Source of the DNA: Candidatus Dormiibacter spiritus
Lineage (GTDB): Bacteria; Chloroflexota; Dormibacteria; Dormibacterales; Dormibacteraceae
Direction of reading: 5' to 3'
Length of the DNA: 45,730 nucleotides
Assembly (NCBI GenBank): GCA_003244185.1
Contig: QHBT01000013.1
Location: forward strand, 1 to 45,730
The position numbers were made by a program, and so were the translations under genes. The notes below the pieces were generated by a model. It was not told where the DNA came from. It searched no databases and worked only from the letters and a program-made list of their open reading frames with translations. Below are positions 8,773 through 17,259 of the stretch, piece after piece. Within the stretch, counting starts at the first letter, position 1. Each line of letters begins with the position of its first letter.

Positions 8773-9195
8773 ATGAGAGCCGATAACCACATGCTGACCA
8801 CTCTGACCCCGCTCCCTGCCGCCCCGGAGCCCGCGCGCGGGGCGAAGGTGCTGATCGTCGACGATGAGCCTGTCTGGCGGATGATCCTAGCGACCGACTT
8901 GACCCATCTTGGCTACCAAGCCCTGGTTGCGGCCGATGCTGCCGACGCGCTGGGGCAAGTGGCCGTCAGCCCACCTGCGGCTGCCATCATCGACCTCATG
9001 CTGCCCGGGTCGATCGACGGCCGGGAGCTCGCCGCCCGGCTACAGGTACTGCCCCACGCGGTGCCGGTTCTCTTCTACAGCGCTGCCTACGACGCATCGC
9101 TTCCGCGGGAGTATCTCGCTGACGCCTTTGCGTTTGTCAGCAAGGCCGCCGAGCGCGCTGATCTCTACAGCCTCCTGGCCCGCGCGATCGCCTGA
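8773..9195 (+). CDS. Stand-alone response-regulator receiver domain protein
   Basis: A 140-residue CheY-like protein made of a receiver domain only. The acidic pocket is D30-D31 (VDDEP), the phospho-acceptor is D74 (IIDLMLPG), the switch residue S103 lies in FYSAAY, and the conserved Lys is K124 (FVSKAAE). No DNA-binding or enzymatic output domain follows. Residues 1-22 are an Ala/Pro-rich lead that may be partly untranslated: ATG 8791 is an alternative start, since the AGAGAAGG before ATG 8773 is too close to serve it well. No histidine kinase is adjacent, so it is an orphan, probably acting by protein-protein contact. Confidence 0.85.
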   Translation: MRADNHMLTTLTPLPAAPEPARGAKVLIVDDEPVWRMILATDLTHLGYQALVAADAADALGQVAVSPPAAAIIDLMLPGSIDGRELAARLQVLPHAVPVLFYSAAYDASLPREYLADAFAFVSKAAERADLYSLLARAIA

Positions 9196-9221
9196 ACTCG
9201 GCGCCTGACTGGCCGCAGAAG

Positions 9222-9248
9222 GCGGGGAAGCCCCGGAGGGCTCCCCGC
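9222..9248. terminator. Hairpin between convergent genes
   Basis: GCGGGGA (9222-9228), a bulged A, GCCC, loop CGGA, GGGC and TCCCCGC (9242-9248) form an 11-pair GC-rich stem between the receiver gene and the convergent subtilase-like gene. It is placed as a shared terminator, but the T-tract is short on both sides. Confidence 0.5.
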
Positions 9249-9261
9249 TTGTCGGTAGGAG

Positions 9262-12200
9262 CTAGCCGACCCTGTACGTGTAGGGGATGCTGGTGACCTG
9301 GTCGCCGCTGAAAGTGATGCTGTTGAAGGTGTCAACGTCCAGGAAGCCGCGAACTACTGTCCCCACCGGCGCTGTCGGCGTGATGGTCAAAGTGATGGTG
9401 CCCGACGCCCCAGGCGCGAGCGTCAGCGGCGTGTAGGGCGCCGCCAGGTTCTGGGAGCTCAGCCAGTAGTCGCCGCTGGTCGAGGTGACGGCTGTGTCGA
9501 ACTGGTTGGCCAGAACCACCGCGCCGGTGTTGGCGGTCGCGGTGGGGGCGCCATTGGCGCCGAACGGACCCTTCTCGGTCGGCGCCGCGAACCAGAGTCC
9601 CGGCGCCAGCTGCGGCGCGAGGATCAAGTCCAGAGCCTGGTTGCCGATGGAGAATGCCTGAACATCCGGCGCACCCGTGTTGTAAGAGACGTCCATGTCG
9701 ATCGGCACCGTGGAGCTGGCACCGACCGCCAGGATGCTGGAATGGGTTGGCACGAGGAAGGCAGGGACGAAGCTGGCCGGACCTGTCGCAGGCGTCGGCA
9801 TCTGAACCACCGTCGGGTTGAGGCTGGTTATCGGTAGGATGCCGAGGTCCTGCAGCCGGGGATCGACGAAGAAGTCCTTGGTGCTGTTACCGGAGTTGGT
9901 GATCCTGATGCTGGCGGTGGCCGGCTTTCCCTTGGGCATTACCTTGCCAGCAGAGTTCGGTACGCCGGTGGCGGTGACCGGAGGTCCGCTGAAGGTGATC
10001 TGGGCGGTGAATGGCTCACGCAAGTTACCCGCGATCGGTCCGTTGAGGAGGAGAATCGCCGTCCAGCAGCCGGGAGCGGGATTGTCCTGGAAGAACTGCA
10101 TGGTGGAAGTGATGACTGTGTTGGGTCCAGTCGGGATGCCGGTGGTCTCAACGTTGATCGGCTGGCCCGAAGGAGTGACCAAGAGACCCTGCAGGTTGTA
10201 GCCGGCGTCTTGGAGCTTCACCGCCAGATTCAGGACTGAACGGCCACCAGGAACATCGAACTGGTAGGTGAAAACCTGGGAGCCGAAGATCGGTCGCCCG
10301 TTACCCCCTGTGAAGACTCCGGAGAACGAGCCGCCCTGGCCGTTGATGGGGACCAGCGCCCGGAGCGTGATCGGGACCGTGGAGGTGGTGCCGCCATGGT
10401 TCAGCACGACTGAGGCGGCCAGGTCTCCAGGCGAGGCCGGAACGGCGACGTGCACTGTGAACGCCGCGGTCTGTCCGGGCTGGACCAGCTGGCTGGCTGG
10501 CGTGACGGAGCCGCCGACCTCAAAACGCTGGGTCGAGAAGGAGAAGTTGACCTGGCCGCTGTAGGCATTGGCCGGGTTGACAGTCGAGATGATCGCCGTC
10601 CAGGTTCCAGGCACCGGATTGTGGACATCGACGTGGCCGAAACCGGCTGTCGAGCCTTGGGGCAGCGTGTAGGCGACGACCCGGCCGGCTGGATCAAAAA
10701 CCGTCAAGCGGACGATTGAATTGGGTTTGGCCTGGTCGTTCCACGCGATATCGCCGTTCAGCCGCTGGACGTTGGCAGGCACCGAGAAGGTGTGCTGGAC
10801 GTAGGAGACAGTCCGGCCTCGCTCATCGATGAAGGTAGGCGATGTTCCAACTGTCAGGTTCACCGAGCCGGTGTTCTGGGAGACGAGAGCCGGATTCAGC
10901 GTCCGCACTGCCGCCGAAACCGTCCGGACCTGGTTGCTCGTGTTGGTGACCTTCAGGTTGAAGTTACGGTCGGTACCCGCGTTGACAGTCGAGATCAGGC
11001 GGGTGGGCGTAAGGATCACACCATTGCCCTGGCCCGCTGGTGAACCGTTGCTGTCGCGAACGGAGAGTGCTGTCCGGACGGCCCGGTAGGCATTGGCCCG
11101 ACCGGCGCCCTGCTCATTGGCAACGACGCCCAGGTCATCCGCCGAGCCGGTGATGATCTGCTTGATTAGCGCCGGAGTCGGGCTCGCGCCCCCGTGACTC
11201 TGGCGGTAAGCCTGAATCACAAGAGCCGCTTCACCCGAAACCAACGGTGCCGACTCGCTGGTGCCGCCAAAGGCCTGGACAGCTACCGGTTTTGTCGGCT
11301 GCCCGTAGCGGAAGTCACTGCAGCCCGTGTACTTCGAGAGATCAGCCGTGCAGACGGACCAACCCAGGTCGCCGGGAGCCACCAGGTCCACAGTCTGGGG
11401 ACCGAACTGGGTGAAGCCGGAGGAGTTGATGGTAGAGATCTGATCGGAGACCCAACCACCGGCTGAGAGCGAGGTGGCATAGCTGCTGGTCTGCTTGTAG
11501 AGCCGGAATTGGGTGCTGGCGCCCACTCCGATCACGCCCGGCGCGTCGGAGGGGGTGCCGATGGTGTTGGTCAGTCCGGCGTCGCCGCTGGAAACCACCA
11601 CAGTCACCCCCGCGGCGACGGCTGCTGTGTTCGCCAGCGAGATGGGATCGTTGGCCTTGTCGGGATAGAGGTTGGCGCCGAACGACTCGTTGATGACGTT
11701 GACGTGGTCGACCGACACCGCGTACTCAATGGCCTGCAGGAAGTACGAGTTGAACGCCTGGGTGTGCTCACCGAAGGTCTTGAGGCCCACGAGGTTTACA
11801 CCCGGCGCGACACCCTTGATCTTGATGTTGCAGCCGGGGGGAAGGGGGTGTGCCGGGTTGACGATCTGGCTCAGGTCGTAGGTCTGATTGCCCTGGGCAG
11901 CTATCGAGCCGGCGTCACCGAACGCTTCGCGGGAATCGGTGGGGGCGTTGGTGCCCTCACCGCTGAAGTCCTGATAGTCGACGAAGATCGACCTGCCGTT
12001 TCTCTGGAATTCGGGATTGTTGATGTCCAGACCGTCGGCGATGAATGCGACTGTGACCCCCGCGCCGCTGGCCAGGTCATGGGCCGCAGGCTGGGTATCG
12101 CCAGGTTGGTTCTCAACGTGCATCAGTTGCAGCGCCTCCGGCTCCAGCAGCGGCACCGCCGGATTGGGCGGGCAGACAGTCTGAAGAGCGTTGGGCGTGG

Positions 12201-12672
12201 CCGCTGCGGATTGACCGGCCGCCTTCTCCACCGGCAGCCGCTGGGAGATCGGCAGGTCAGGAACGACTGCCTGAACCTCCGGCCGGGCAGCCAGGCGGGC
12301 GCCCTCGGCCTTGGTGATCTTGGCGGCCACAGCGTTGACTATGTGCAGGCTCTTGACGTTCTGGGCATGGACCTGGCCCAATTCCGCCTTCACACCCGCC
12401 TGGTCAGCCTCAGTGGTCTGGGCCCGGCGGCTGGCAGAAGCCGGGTGCGCTGACACCTCTGGATGCTGGTTCTTCAGGATGATGATGGAAGGCTGCTTCT
12501 CGCCAACCGCCAGCTTGGCGGCTTCCTGGGCCGAAAGCTGGCCCTGATAGCGGGGGGCGTTGGCGGCGCTGCCCGAGCCAGGGGTGGCCGCAAAGGCTTG
12601 GCCTTGGGCTCCCAGCAACAGCAGCGCTGTGCCGCCCGAGGCGAACAGCAAGCGGCGGATTGATCCCGGCAT
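9262..12672 (-). CDS. Secreted subtilase-like (S8/S53-like) protein with substituted catalytic residues
   Basis: A 1136-residue exported protein. A signal peptide covers residues 1-29 (RR near 6-7, hydrophobic LLFASGGTALLLLGA, then AFAA). An inhibitor-I9-like propeptide follows (about 60-145), then a subtilisin-like domain (about 195-560), then about 570 residues of beta-rich repeats of the P-domain/Fn3 type; there is no LPXTG anchor. The Ser motif FGGTSESAP (S472) is intact. The usual catalytic Asp position reads FIADGLD, with Ala at the aligned site and D213 one later. The HGTHVAG position reads GDAGSIAAQG (252-261), and the oxyanion Asn is replaced by D364 in SSGDAG, as in sedolisins. ATG 12672 follows GGAGAGG; upstream frame extension was rejected. 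Activity is uncertain. Confidence 0.8.
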   Translation of the reverse strand: MPGSIRRLLFASGGTALLLLGAQGQAFAATPGSGSAANAPRYQGQLSAQEAAKLAVGEKQPSIIILKNQHPEVSAHPASASRRAQTTEADQAGVKAELGQVHAQNVKSLHIVNAVAAKITKAEGARLAARPEVQAVVPDLPISQRLPVEKAAGQSAAATPNALQTVCPPNPAVPLLEPEALQLMHVENQPGDTQPAAHDLASGAGVTVAFIADGLDINNPEFQRNGRSIFVDYQDFSGEGTNAPTDSREAFGDAGSIAAQGNQTYDLSQIVNPAHPLPPGCNIKIKGVAPGVNLVGLKTFGEHTQAFNSYFLQAIEYAVSVDHVNVINESFGANLYPDKANDPISLANTAAVAAGVTVVVSSGDAGLTNTIGTPSDAPGVIGVGASTQFRLYKQTSSYATSLSAGGWVSDQISTINSSGFTQFGPQTVDLVAPGDLGWSVCTADLSKYTGCSDFRYGQPTKPVAVQAFGGTSESAPLVSGEAALVIQAYRQSHGGASPTPALIKQIITGSADDLGVVANEQGAGRANAYRAVRTALSVRDSNGSPAGQGNGVILTPTRLISTVNAGTDRNFNLKVTNTSNQVRTVSAAVRTLNPALVSQNTGSVNLTVGTSPTFIDERGRTVSYVQHTFSVPANVQRLNGDIAWNDQAKPNSIVRLTVFDPAGRVVAYTLPQGSTAGFGHVDVHNPVPGTWTAIISTVNPANAYSGQVNFSFSTQRFEVGGSVTPASQLVQPGQTAAFTVHVAVPASPGDLAASVVLNHGGTTSTVPITLRALVPINGQGGSFSGVFTGGNGRPIFGSQVFTYQFDVPGGRSVLNLAVKLQDAGYNLQGLLVTPSGQPINVETTGIPTGPNTVITSTMQFFQDNPAPGCWTAILLLNGPIAGNLREPFTAQITFSGPPVTATGVPNSAGKVMPKGKPATASIRITNSGNSTKDFFVDPRLQDLGILPITSLNPTVVQMPTPATGPASFVPAFLVPTHSSILAVGASSTVPIDMDVSYNTGAPDVQAFSIGNQALDLILAPQLAPGLWFAAPTEKGPFGANGAPTATANTGAVVLANQFDTAVTSTSGDYWLSSQNLAAPYTPLTLAPGASGTITLTITPTAPVGTVVRGFLDVDTFNSITFSGDQVTSIPYTYRVG

Positions 12673-12726
12673 TAACCCTCTCCTCGCAACCAAATGCGTA
12701 CCCCGCTGACTAGCAGGCGTAAGAGG

Positions 12727-12756
12727 ATGGTAAGGACGAGGCCGGCGTTCCGTCAA
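12727..12756 (-). promoter_or_regulatory. Candidate promoter of the subtilase-like gene
   Basis: On the minus strand, TTGACG (12756-12751) and TACCAT (12732-12727) are separated by 18 bases, and the gene's ATG is 54 bases further on. This is a reasonable sigma-70-type match in an otherwise GC-rich stretch. Unproven. Confidence 0.45.
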
Positions 12757-12859
12757 GTCGCTTGGGCAGAGTAAAAGCAACGCCCGCGGGCGCCCGGCTT
12801 CCGTGGTTCAGCCCTCAGTAGGGGCCTGGGAGGGGACTTCGTCAGGCAGACTGACGAGA

Positions 12860-13849
12860 ATGCGCCTCGCGATCAGCATAGGCATCAGCCCCCGCCAGTC
12901 CCTCAACAGTTGGGCCTCGCTGGCTCGCGAGCTGGAACGGGCCGGGGTGGGTCGCCTGTGGCTGATCGACTCGCAGCTGGCGATGAAGGACGTGTACGCT
13001 GGGCTGCTGCTGGCCGCGCAGAAGACGGAGCGGATGGAGCTGGGCACAGGAGTCACCAACCCGCTGACTCGCCACCCCACAGTGACCGCCTGCTCGATCG
13101 CCGCGGTGGCCGAGGTCTCCGGCGGGAGGGCTCTCCTCGGTATCGGCGCGGGCGACTCGGCCGTGTACGGTATAGGCCAGAGGCCGGCTCGAGTGGCCCA
13201 GGTCGAGGCGTCGCTGAGCTTCTTCCGCGGCGTGCTGGCCTCGGGCGCGGGAGATTGGGCGGGACATAGGTACACACTGCCCCACCTGAGCGCCCGAGTC
13301 CCAGTCTGGCTGGCCGCCAGCCAGCAACGGATGTGCGCTCTGGCTGGACGCCTCGCGGACGGCGTGATCCTCATGGGCCCAGCAGAGGTGAGCTACGTAA
13401 CGAGGCAGGTGGGCTGGGTCTTGGAAGGGCTCCACCAGTCGGGCCGCCAGCGCAGCGATATCGAGATCTCGCTCATCACCACCGTGTCGTCGAAGCCTGA
13501 CCGGCAGGCTGCTCTGGCGGATGTACGCTCCTGGGCAAGCGCCCAGGCGCGCCTCATCGCCGATTTCGCCGAGCTTCCCGCTGGACTCGAAGGCTTTCGC
13601 AACGAGATTCAGCAAGCCAAGAAGTCCTACGACTTCAGCCGGCACCTCTCCAGACACGCCGGTCACCAGAGCGCGGTGAGCGATGGGCTGACCGCGGCGC
13701 TGGCAGTGGCCGGCAATCCTGCCGAGTGCGCCTTTCGCCTGCGCGAGCTGGGCGCCACGGGCATCGACGGTTTCATCTTCCCGCTCCTGGGGGGCGGCCG
13801 GCTGGAGCGGCTCAAGAGTTTGAGCGAGGACGTGCTGGCGCGGCTGTGA
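12860..13849 (+). CDS. LLM-class (luciferase-like) flavin/F420-dependent oxidoreductase
   Basis: A 329-residue TIM-barrel protein of the bacterial luciferase/methylene-H4MPT reductase family. Typical segments are the N-terminal MRLAISIGI strand, LGTGVTNPLTRHP with the non-prolyl cis peptide region (around residue 65), GRALLGIGAGDSAVYGIG, and VPVWLAASQQRM. Members transfer hydride with F420 or FMN; which one is used cannot be read. ATG 12860 was chosen because the family N-terminus begins there; the frame stays open upstream to 12803. Its TGA overlaps the GTG of the FAD subunit gene (GTGA 13846-13849), so it is the first gene of a four-gene coupled operon with a molybdenum hydroxylase, presumably acting on the same substrate or its product. 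Confidence 0.87.
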   Translation: MRLAISIGISPRQSLNSWASLARELERAGVGRLWLIDSQLAMKDVYAGLLLAAQKTERMELGTGVTNPLTRHPTVTACSIAAVAEVSGGRALLGIGAGDSAVYGIGQRPARVAQVEASLSFFRGVLASGAGDWAGHRYTLPHLSARVPVWLAASQQRMCALAGRLADGVILMGPAEVSYVTRQVGWVLEGLHQSGRQRSDIEISLITTVSSKPDRQAALADVRSWASAQARLIADFAELPAGLEGFRNEIQQAKKSYDFSRHLSRHAGHQSAVSDGLTAALAVAGNPAECAFRLRELGATGIDGFIFPLLGGGRLERLKSLSEDVLARL

Positions 13850-14652
13850 AGTCCTCACCTTTCGACTATCACCGGCCGGAGAGCCTGGCGGAGGCACTTA
13901 GCCTGTTTGCCGAGTGGGGGGAGGAGGCCCGAGCCCTAGCGGGCGGGCAGAGCCTGGTTCCCATGCTGGCCATGCGGCTGGCCCGGCCCGCTGTGCTGGT
14001 CGATCTGGCGCGCATCCCCGAGCTCCGCGGCGTAACAAAAACCGCCGGCGGCTGGCGGATCGGAAGCATGACGCGGGAGGTGGAGCTTGAGCGGGCTGGC
14101 GGGCTGCCACCGATCATCGCGGCGGCGATCTCCCACATCGGTCACTTCCAGATTCGGACCCAGGGAACTGTGGGCGGATCCCTCGTGCACCTGGATCCGG
14201 CGGGCGAGTGGCCGGCGCTCTCGGTGCTGCTTGAGGCCACGCTGGAGCTCGTTTCCAGCCGCGGGTCCCGGCGCCTTTCCGCGCGCGAGTTCGCGCTGGC
14301 GCCGATGCTGGCGGCGCTGGAGCCGGACGAGCTTCTGGTGGCGGTCCAACTCCCCGACTGCGGCGGCCCCTTCGGCTTTGCGGAGGTCGAGCGGCGGCCG
14401 GGTGACTTCGCCCTCGTCGGCGCCGCCTGTCACGGCTCGCGCGTAGTCGCGTTCGGCACCGGCCGCGTCCCGCAGCGGCTGACCGGCTGTGAAGCGCATC
14501 TGGCGGCTGGCGGCGGCCCGGGGCTGGAGCTGCGCAAGCTGGCCGAGGACGAGATGGAAGCCCATGGCGACATCCACGCCAGTGCTGCCTACCGGCGTCA
14601 GGTGGGCGCTCGCCTGGTCGAGCGCGTGGTCGGCGCTGCAGCGGCCGCATGA
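13846..14652 (+). CDS. Molybdenum hydroxylase FAD-binding (medium) subunit, CoxM-like
   Basis: A 268-residue subunit M of the xanthine dehydrogenase/CO dehydrogenase family. It carries the FAD pyrophosphate motif AGGQSLVPMLAMRLARP, the second FAD motif TVGGSLVHLDPAGEWP, and the CoxM C-terminal domain from about residue 165 on. In the complex it passes electrons from the 2Fe-2S protein to an acceptor through FAD. Start GTG 13846 overlaps the luciferase-like gene's stop, and the stop overlaps the ATG of the 2Fe-2S subunit (ATGA 14649-14652). Gene order M-S-L is that of the cox-type operons. Confidence 0.92.
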   Translation: MKSSPFDYHRPESLAEALSLFAEWGEEARALAGGQSLVPMLAMRLARPAVLVDLARIPELRGVTKTAGGWRIGSMTREVELERAGGLPPIIAAAISHIGHFQIRTQGTVGGSLVHLDPAGEWPALSVLLEATLELVSSRGSRRLSAREFALAPMLAALEPDELLVAVQLPDCGGPFGFAEVERRPGDFALVGAACHGSRVVAFGTGRVPQRLTGCEAHLAAGGGPGLELRKLAEDEMEAHGDIHASAAYRRQVGARLVERVVGAAAAA

Positions 14653-15083
14653 ACGTAAAGATCAGCCTCGTCGCCAATGGGCTCGAGTGGGCAGGCGAGG
14701 TGGAGCCGCGACTTACCCTGGCCGATCTGCTCCGCGACCACCTGGCGCTGACCGGGACCCATCTGGGTTGCGAGCATGGTGTCTGCGGCGCATGCACTGT
14801 ACTCCTGGACGGGCAGGCGGCGCGGTCCTGCCTGACGCTCGCCGTGCAGGCCGACGGCCGCCAGGTCACAACCGTCGAAGGCCTCTCGGACGATCTCCTA
14901 CCCCGGGAGCTGTTCCAATGCGGATTCTGCCGGTCGGGCTTCGTCTGCAGCGCCGAGGCGCTGCTGCGCCGAGAACCGCTACCGCGGGCGGTCGAGCTAC
15001 CTGAGCTGCTGGCCGGCAACATCTGCAGGTGCACCGGCTATGAACCGATCCTGGAGGCGTTGAGTGCCCGGCTACCTGGCTGA
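14649..15083 (+). CDS. Molybdenum hydroxylase 2Fe-2S (small) subunit, CoxS-like
   Basis: A 144-residue subunit with two [2Fe-2S] clusters. The plant-ferredoxin-type cluster uses C41, C46, C49 and C61 (GCEHGVCGAC); the alpha-helical cluster uses C91, C94, C126 and C128 (QCGFC and ICRCTGY). All eight ligands are present. The stretch between TVEGLS and QCGFC is about 10 residues (DDLLPRELF); in most relatives it is nearer 25 and contains a helix (L.P.Q.AF.E..A). This is a clear local shortening. The gene is coupled on both sides: ATGA with the FAD subunit and a 20-base overlap with the Mo subunit. Confidence 0.93.
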   Translation: MNVKISLVANGLEWAGEVEPRLTLADLLRDHLALTGTHLGCEHGVCGACTVLLDGQAARSCLTLAVQADGRQVTTVEGLSDDLLPRELFQCGFCRSGFVCSAEALLRREPLPRAVELPELLAGNICRCTGYEPILEALSARLPG

Positions 15084-17118
15084 CCTCGCGGTGCCCGGTG
15101 CGCTCGAGCTCGCCTTTGTTCGCTCTCCATTTGCGCATGCGCTGATCGGCAAAGTCAGCGGCCCGGCGGTTACCGCGACTGAGCTGGGCGTCGGCGATCT
15201 CCGGCTCGGCGGCCATGGCGTGGCGCCCTGGCCCTGGCCGGCGCTGGCCAGGCGCGAGGCTCGCTTCGTAGGCGAGGCGGTGGCAGTCGTTTGGGCGGAA
15301 ACCCGGGCACAGGCTGAGGATTTGGCGGAGAGCGTTGAGGTCGAGTTCGAGCCATTGGAGCCCGAGGCACCACTCAGGCTGTTCGAGCGCACGATCGACG
15401 CGGGTGCCGTCGAAGCGTGCTTCCAGCGGGCGGACCACGTGCTCGAGCGGACTTTCAGTTGCGCCCGTCAGACCCCACTGCCGCTCGAGACGCGAGGCGT
15501 GCTGGCGCATTTCGAGGCCGGCCGGCTGACGCTCTGGTCCTCGACCCAGATCCCGCACATTCTCCGCCGCGGCATAGCCCAGGCGCTGGAGCTGGAGGAG
15601 AGCGCCATCCGAGTGCTCGTGCCCGAAGTAGGCGGAGGTTTTGGCCTGAAGGCGCATGTGTTTCCGGAAGAGCTCGTCGCGGCGCAGCTGGCTAGGCGTC
15701 TCGGCCGTCCGGTCCGCTGGATCGAGGATCGGCGCGAAAACCTGCTGGCGAGCGTCCACGCCCACGACAACGAGGTGCTGATGCGGGCAGCGTTTGGTGC
15801 CGACGGCAGGGTGCTGGCCGTCGAAGCGGATCTGCGCTGCGATGTGGGTGCCTACTCCGTCTACCCGTTCTCCGCCTCGCTGGAACCTGCCACTGCGGCG
15901 TCGGCGATCTTCGCCGCGTACGACCTGCAGGGCTTGCGCGTGAGCGCCCGGGCAGTGACCAGCCACCGCTGCCCCGTGGGCGCTTATCGCGGCGTCGGCA
16001 CCAACACCGCCGTCTACGTCACAGAGCGGATGCTGGATCTGATTGCGAGGCACGTCGGCCTGGATCCGCTGGAGGTCCGCCGCCGCAACGCTCTTCGTCA
16101 CCTGCCCTGCACCACGCTCGGGGGGCGCGAGCTGGACTCGGGCGACTACCTAGAGCTGCTGAGACGCGTGGAAAGCGTCTCCGGCTACGAGGCGCTCCGC
16201 CGGGAGCAGGCGAAGGCGCGCCGCCACGGCAAGCTGTTCGGGATCGGCTTGGCGCTCTTCAATGAGCACAGCGGCACAGGGCAGAGTGAGTACCGCTCCC
16301 GCGGAATTGAAGAGGTTTCCGGACTCGATGCCTGCCGGGTCCGCGTGACTGCCGAAGGACGCATAGTGATCCACACCAGCTCGGTGGAGATTGGCCAGAA
16401 CCACGCCCCCGCCTATCGCCGCCTGACCGAGCGGATGCTGGGCGTAGAGCCCGGCCGCGTGGACATCGAGGAGGGGGACACTGATGTCTGCCCACCCGGT
16501 ACCGGGGCATTCGTCAGCCGCGGTGCTGTCGGTGTGCTTGACGCAATCGCCGGGGCGCTTCGCCTGGCCGGCGAGCAGGACCTGGCGCCCGGCACCGACG
16601 TCACTTGCAGCATCGACCCCAAGCAGGTCTTTCCCTCTGGCGCGCATCTGGCTGTGGTTGAGGTGGACGCCGTCACGTTCGTCCCTCGTCTCAGGCGCTA
16701 TCTGGCCGTGGAGGACTGCGGCACTCTAATCGATCAGCGCACAGTGTCCGAGCAGATCCGCGGTGGTGTGGCGATGGGGGCGGGCAAGGTGCTTCTGGAG
16801 GAGAGCGCCTATGGCGAGGACGGCCAGCCGCTCGCGGCAACTCTGCTCGACTACCTGGTGCCGGTGGCGGCAGATATTCCGCGGATCGAGATTGAGCACC
16901 TGGTCTCGCCCAGCCCGATCAGCGCCCAGGGCAGCAAGGGAGTGGGTGAGGCGGGCACCATCGGGGCATTTGGCGCAGTCGCCAACGCGGTGGCGGACGC
17001 CGTAGCTCCTCTGGGCGCCGAGCTGCTGGAGCTGCCCTACGGGCCGCAACGCATCTTCGCCGCCATCCAATTGGCCACAACTTCAAAACAAAAGAAAGGG
17101 CGCCGTCCCGGGGGGTAG
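15064..17118 (+). CDS. Molybdenum hydroxylase molybdopterin-binding (large) subunit, CoxL/XDH-like, compact
   Basis: A 684-residue catalytic subunit of the xanthine dehydrogenase family. It binds Mo-pterin cytosine dinucleotide and hydroxylates a carbon, with electrons leaving through the S and M subunits. Landmarks are PGALELAFVRSPFAHA near the N-terminus, VGGGFGLKAHVFPEE, the active-site loop GAYRGVGTNTA, and the catalytic Glu in SKGVGEAGTIGAFG. The loop is not the AYxCSFR of form I CO dehydrogenase and differs from AYRGAGR of form II, so CO is not indicated. Relatives are typically 750-800 residues; here the N-terminal R.(E/D)...L.G lead is missing, the GTG 15064 start lying inside the small subunit gene. 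Substrate unknown; a purine, aldehyde or N-heterocycle is possible. Confidence 0.9.
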   Translation: MPGYLADLAVPGALELAFVRSPFAHALIGKVSGPAVTATELGVGDLRLGGHGVAPWPWPALARREARFVGEAVAVVWAETRAQAEDLAESVEVEFEPLEPEAPLRLFERTIDAGAVEACFQRADHVLERTFSCARQTPLPLETRGVLAHFEAGRLTLWSSTQIPHILRRGIAQALELEESAIRVLVPEVGGGFGLKAHVFPEELVAAQLARRLGRPVRWIEDRRENLLASVHAHDNEVLMRAAFGADGRVLAVEADLRCDVGAYSVYPFSASLEPATAASAIFAAYDLQGLRVSARAVTSHRCPVGAYRGVGTNTAVYVTERMLDLIARHVGLDPLEVRRRNALRHLPCTTLGGRELDSGDYLELLRRVESVSGYEALRREQAKARRHGKLFGIGLALFNEHSGTGQSEYRSRGIEEVSGLDACRVRVTAEGRIVIHTSSVEIGQNHAPAYRRLTERMLGVEPGRVDIEEGDTDVCPPGTGAFVSRGAVGVLDAIAGALRLAGEQDLAPGTDVTCSIDPKQVFPSGAHLAVVEVDAVTFVPRLRRYLAVEDCGTLIDQRTVSEQIRGGVAMGAGKVLLEESAYGEDGQPLAATLLDYLVPVAADIPRIEIEHLVSPSPISAQGSKGVGEAGTIGAFGAVANAVADAVAPLGAELLELPYGPQRIFAAIQLATTSKQKKGRRPGG

Positions 17119-17259
17119 CACGAGGCGGCGCTCCTTCAGCGCGACCACGGTCGGGAACCGGCCAGGTCGCTACCACTAGAAACGGTTGGGGAGCACAAAA
17201 AGATACACGCGGTTGTGAAGATCTTTTCCTGAGCGGCGGAATCAGGGCACAGTAAGGGG

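Noticed and set aside
9196..9261. A strong rho-independent terminator at full confidence
   Set aside because: The stem is good, but the T-tract is only two bases on the plus strand and weak on the other, so it is listed with reduced confidence.
11509..12453. 314-residue frame antisense to the subtilase-like gene
   Set aside because: Gly/Val/Arg-rich composition typical of the complement of GC-rich coding DNA, with no motif, and the minus-strand gene has strong domain evidence.
15064..17118. Annotation as aerobic CO dehydrogenase CoxL
   Set aside because: The active-site loop is AYRGVGT, not AYxCSFR (form I), and it also differs from AYRGAGR; CO oxidation cannot be supported.
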